Origin: Scylla paramamosain
Taxonomy: Eukaryota > Arthropoda > Malacostraca > Decapoda > Portunidae
DNA length: 64,000 bases
Assembly (NCBI RefSeq): GCF_035594125.1
Contig: NW_026973746.1
Location: 240,001 to 304,000 of the forward strand
Direction of reading: 5' to 3'
Shown: piece after piece, positions 62,691-64,000 of the stretch
Layout of the letters: each line of letters begins with the position of its first letter
How positions within the stretch are numbered: the stretch's first letter is position 1
Position numbers and translations under genes: made by a program
Notes under the pieces: model-generated
Told to the model about the DNA's origin: nothing
Databases searched by the model: none
What the model saw: the letters and a program-made list of their open reading frames with translations, nothing else

Positions 62691-62989
62691 AGGAAGAAAA
62701 TGTTCAGTTGAATGATATAACTTTTTTCCTAATCTTTTCTTCTCAGCCTCATTAATTTGTACGCACGCACGGCTCTCTATTCAATGAAGCAGTTTTCCTA
62801 CCTATATTTCTAACAAGAGGGACATCTGTCGTCTTTTTCTCGTGGTAGATGTCACTGGCTATGGCTGCCCTCTGACGTGACTCTTGGGACTGCCTTCTTC
62901 CTCTCCCCTTCCACATTCCCCACTCCTGTCTCTCTCCCACACCCTCTGCTTCTCATATCTCCTACACCTCCATCGCCCCCCCCCCCCCC

Positions 62990-63111
<122 letters not shown>

Positions 63112-63219
63112 CTCACGGTCTTGTAGCTTTTATTCCTCCGCCCCCCTCTCTCTCCAGAAGCTAATCCGTAGATCAAGGAAATGATGAGCTCTCACCACCC
63201 TCGTCCTGCTCTGCGGATG

Positions 63220-63855
<636 letters not shown>

Positions 63856-63920
63856 CGAGAAAGCAGAATGATAGTGACTGCGTGAGCGAGCCCCAGCGTG
63901 CGGCGGAGGGCCAGCCACAT
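63856..63920 (-). CDS. Candidate first exon encoding a signal peptide
   Basis: ATG at 63920-63918 on the minus strand opens MWLALRRTLGLAHAVTIILL-SR: a short basic n-region (RR) and a hydrophobic core (LGLAHAVTIILL), as in a secretory signal peptide. TTTCTCG|GTATGT follows, a consensus 5' splice site at 63855. Without splicing the frame ends 10 codons later. The start context is weak (T at -3). The family cannot be guessed from a signal peptide. Confidence 0.35.
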
Positions 63921-64000
63921 CGACACTGTTGGCGTCTCTCGATGGACTCAGTGCTGTGTGAGTGAGTGCACGAAACTCAAAGCACAAAACTCAAAACAAA

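Noticed and set aside
63921..63965. Arthropod initiator/DPE core promoter upstream of the signal-peptide exon
   Set aside because: TCAGT is present only on the opposite strand and no DPE match at the right distance is visible.

Overview
The window looks like nuclear DNA of an arthropod, most likely a decapod crustacean and perhaps a crab. This is an inference from three things: extreme microsatellite density (long TG, AG, AT, ACT, AAT and AGG tracts every few hundred bases), several LINE families of a type I associate with decapod genomes, and small exons with canonical GT-AG sites. I recognise no tRNA, rRNA, operon, CRISPR array or prokaryotic feature. Most long open frames are translations of simple repeats (poly-CV, poly-SL, poly-T, poly-HT) and are not genes.

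Layout. 1-137 (-) holds the start of a host protein leaving the window. 0.4-8.6 kb is dominated by trinucleotide and dinucleotide arrays, with a decayed transposase fragment at 2.5 kb and a LINE 3' end embedded in an ACT array at 6.4-6.9 kb. 8.6-17 kb is microsatellites, long purine tracts, low-copy tandem repeats and two more copies of the same LINE family. 17.15-22.65 kb is a CR1-type LINE (PHD finger plus SGNH esterase ORF1; endonuclease plus reverse transcriptase ORF2), preceded head-to-tail by a 5'-truncated sister copy. 22.7-25.5 kb (+) carries a split, C-terminally shortened RanBP1-like gene, with a CR1-like fragment in its probable 3' UTR. 26-32.1 kb holds fragments of a jockey-like LINE, one internally inverted with perfect hairpins at both junctions. 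33-50 kb holds minisatellites, a short TIR (MITE-like) family and another inverted-repeat element present in two configurations. 50-59 kb is microsatellites, one possible conserved regulatory block and a long pyrimidine tract. 59.5-62.65 kb (-) is a second, nearly intact LINE ORF2 lying inside a CA microsatellite. The right edge may contain a signal-peptide first exon (-).

How the parts relate. The most interesting theme is the link between retrotransposons and microsatellites. One LINE is bounded on both sides by (CA)n, and two copies of another family are bounded on both sides by (ACT)n. The CR1-type element lies 3' end to 5' end against its own sister copy, and its 3' UTR carries an exon-like block with a strong acceptor and donor. 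Host coding content is small: the RanBP1-like gene, the left-edge exon and a few short candidate first exons.
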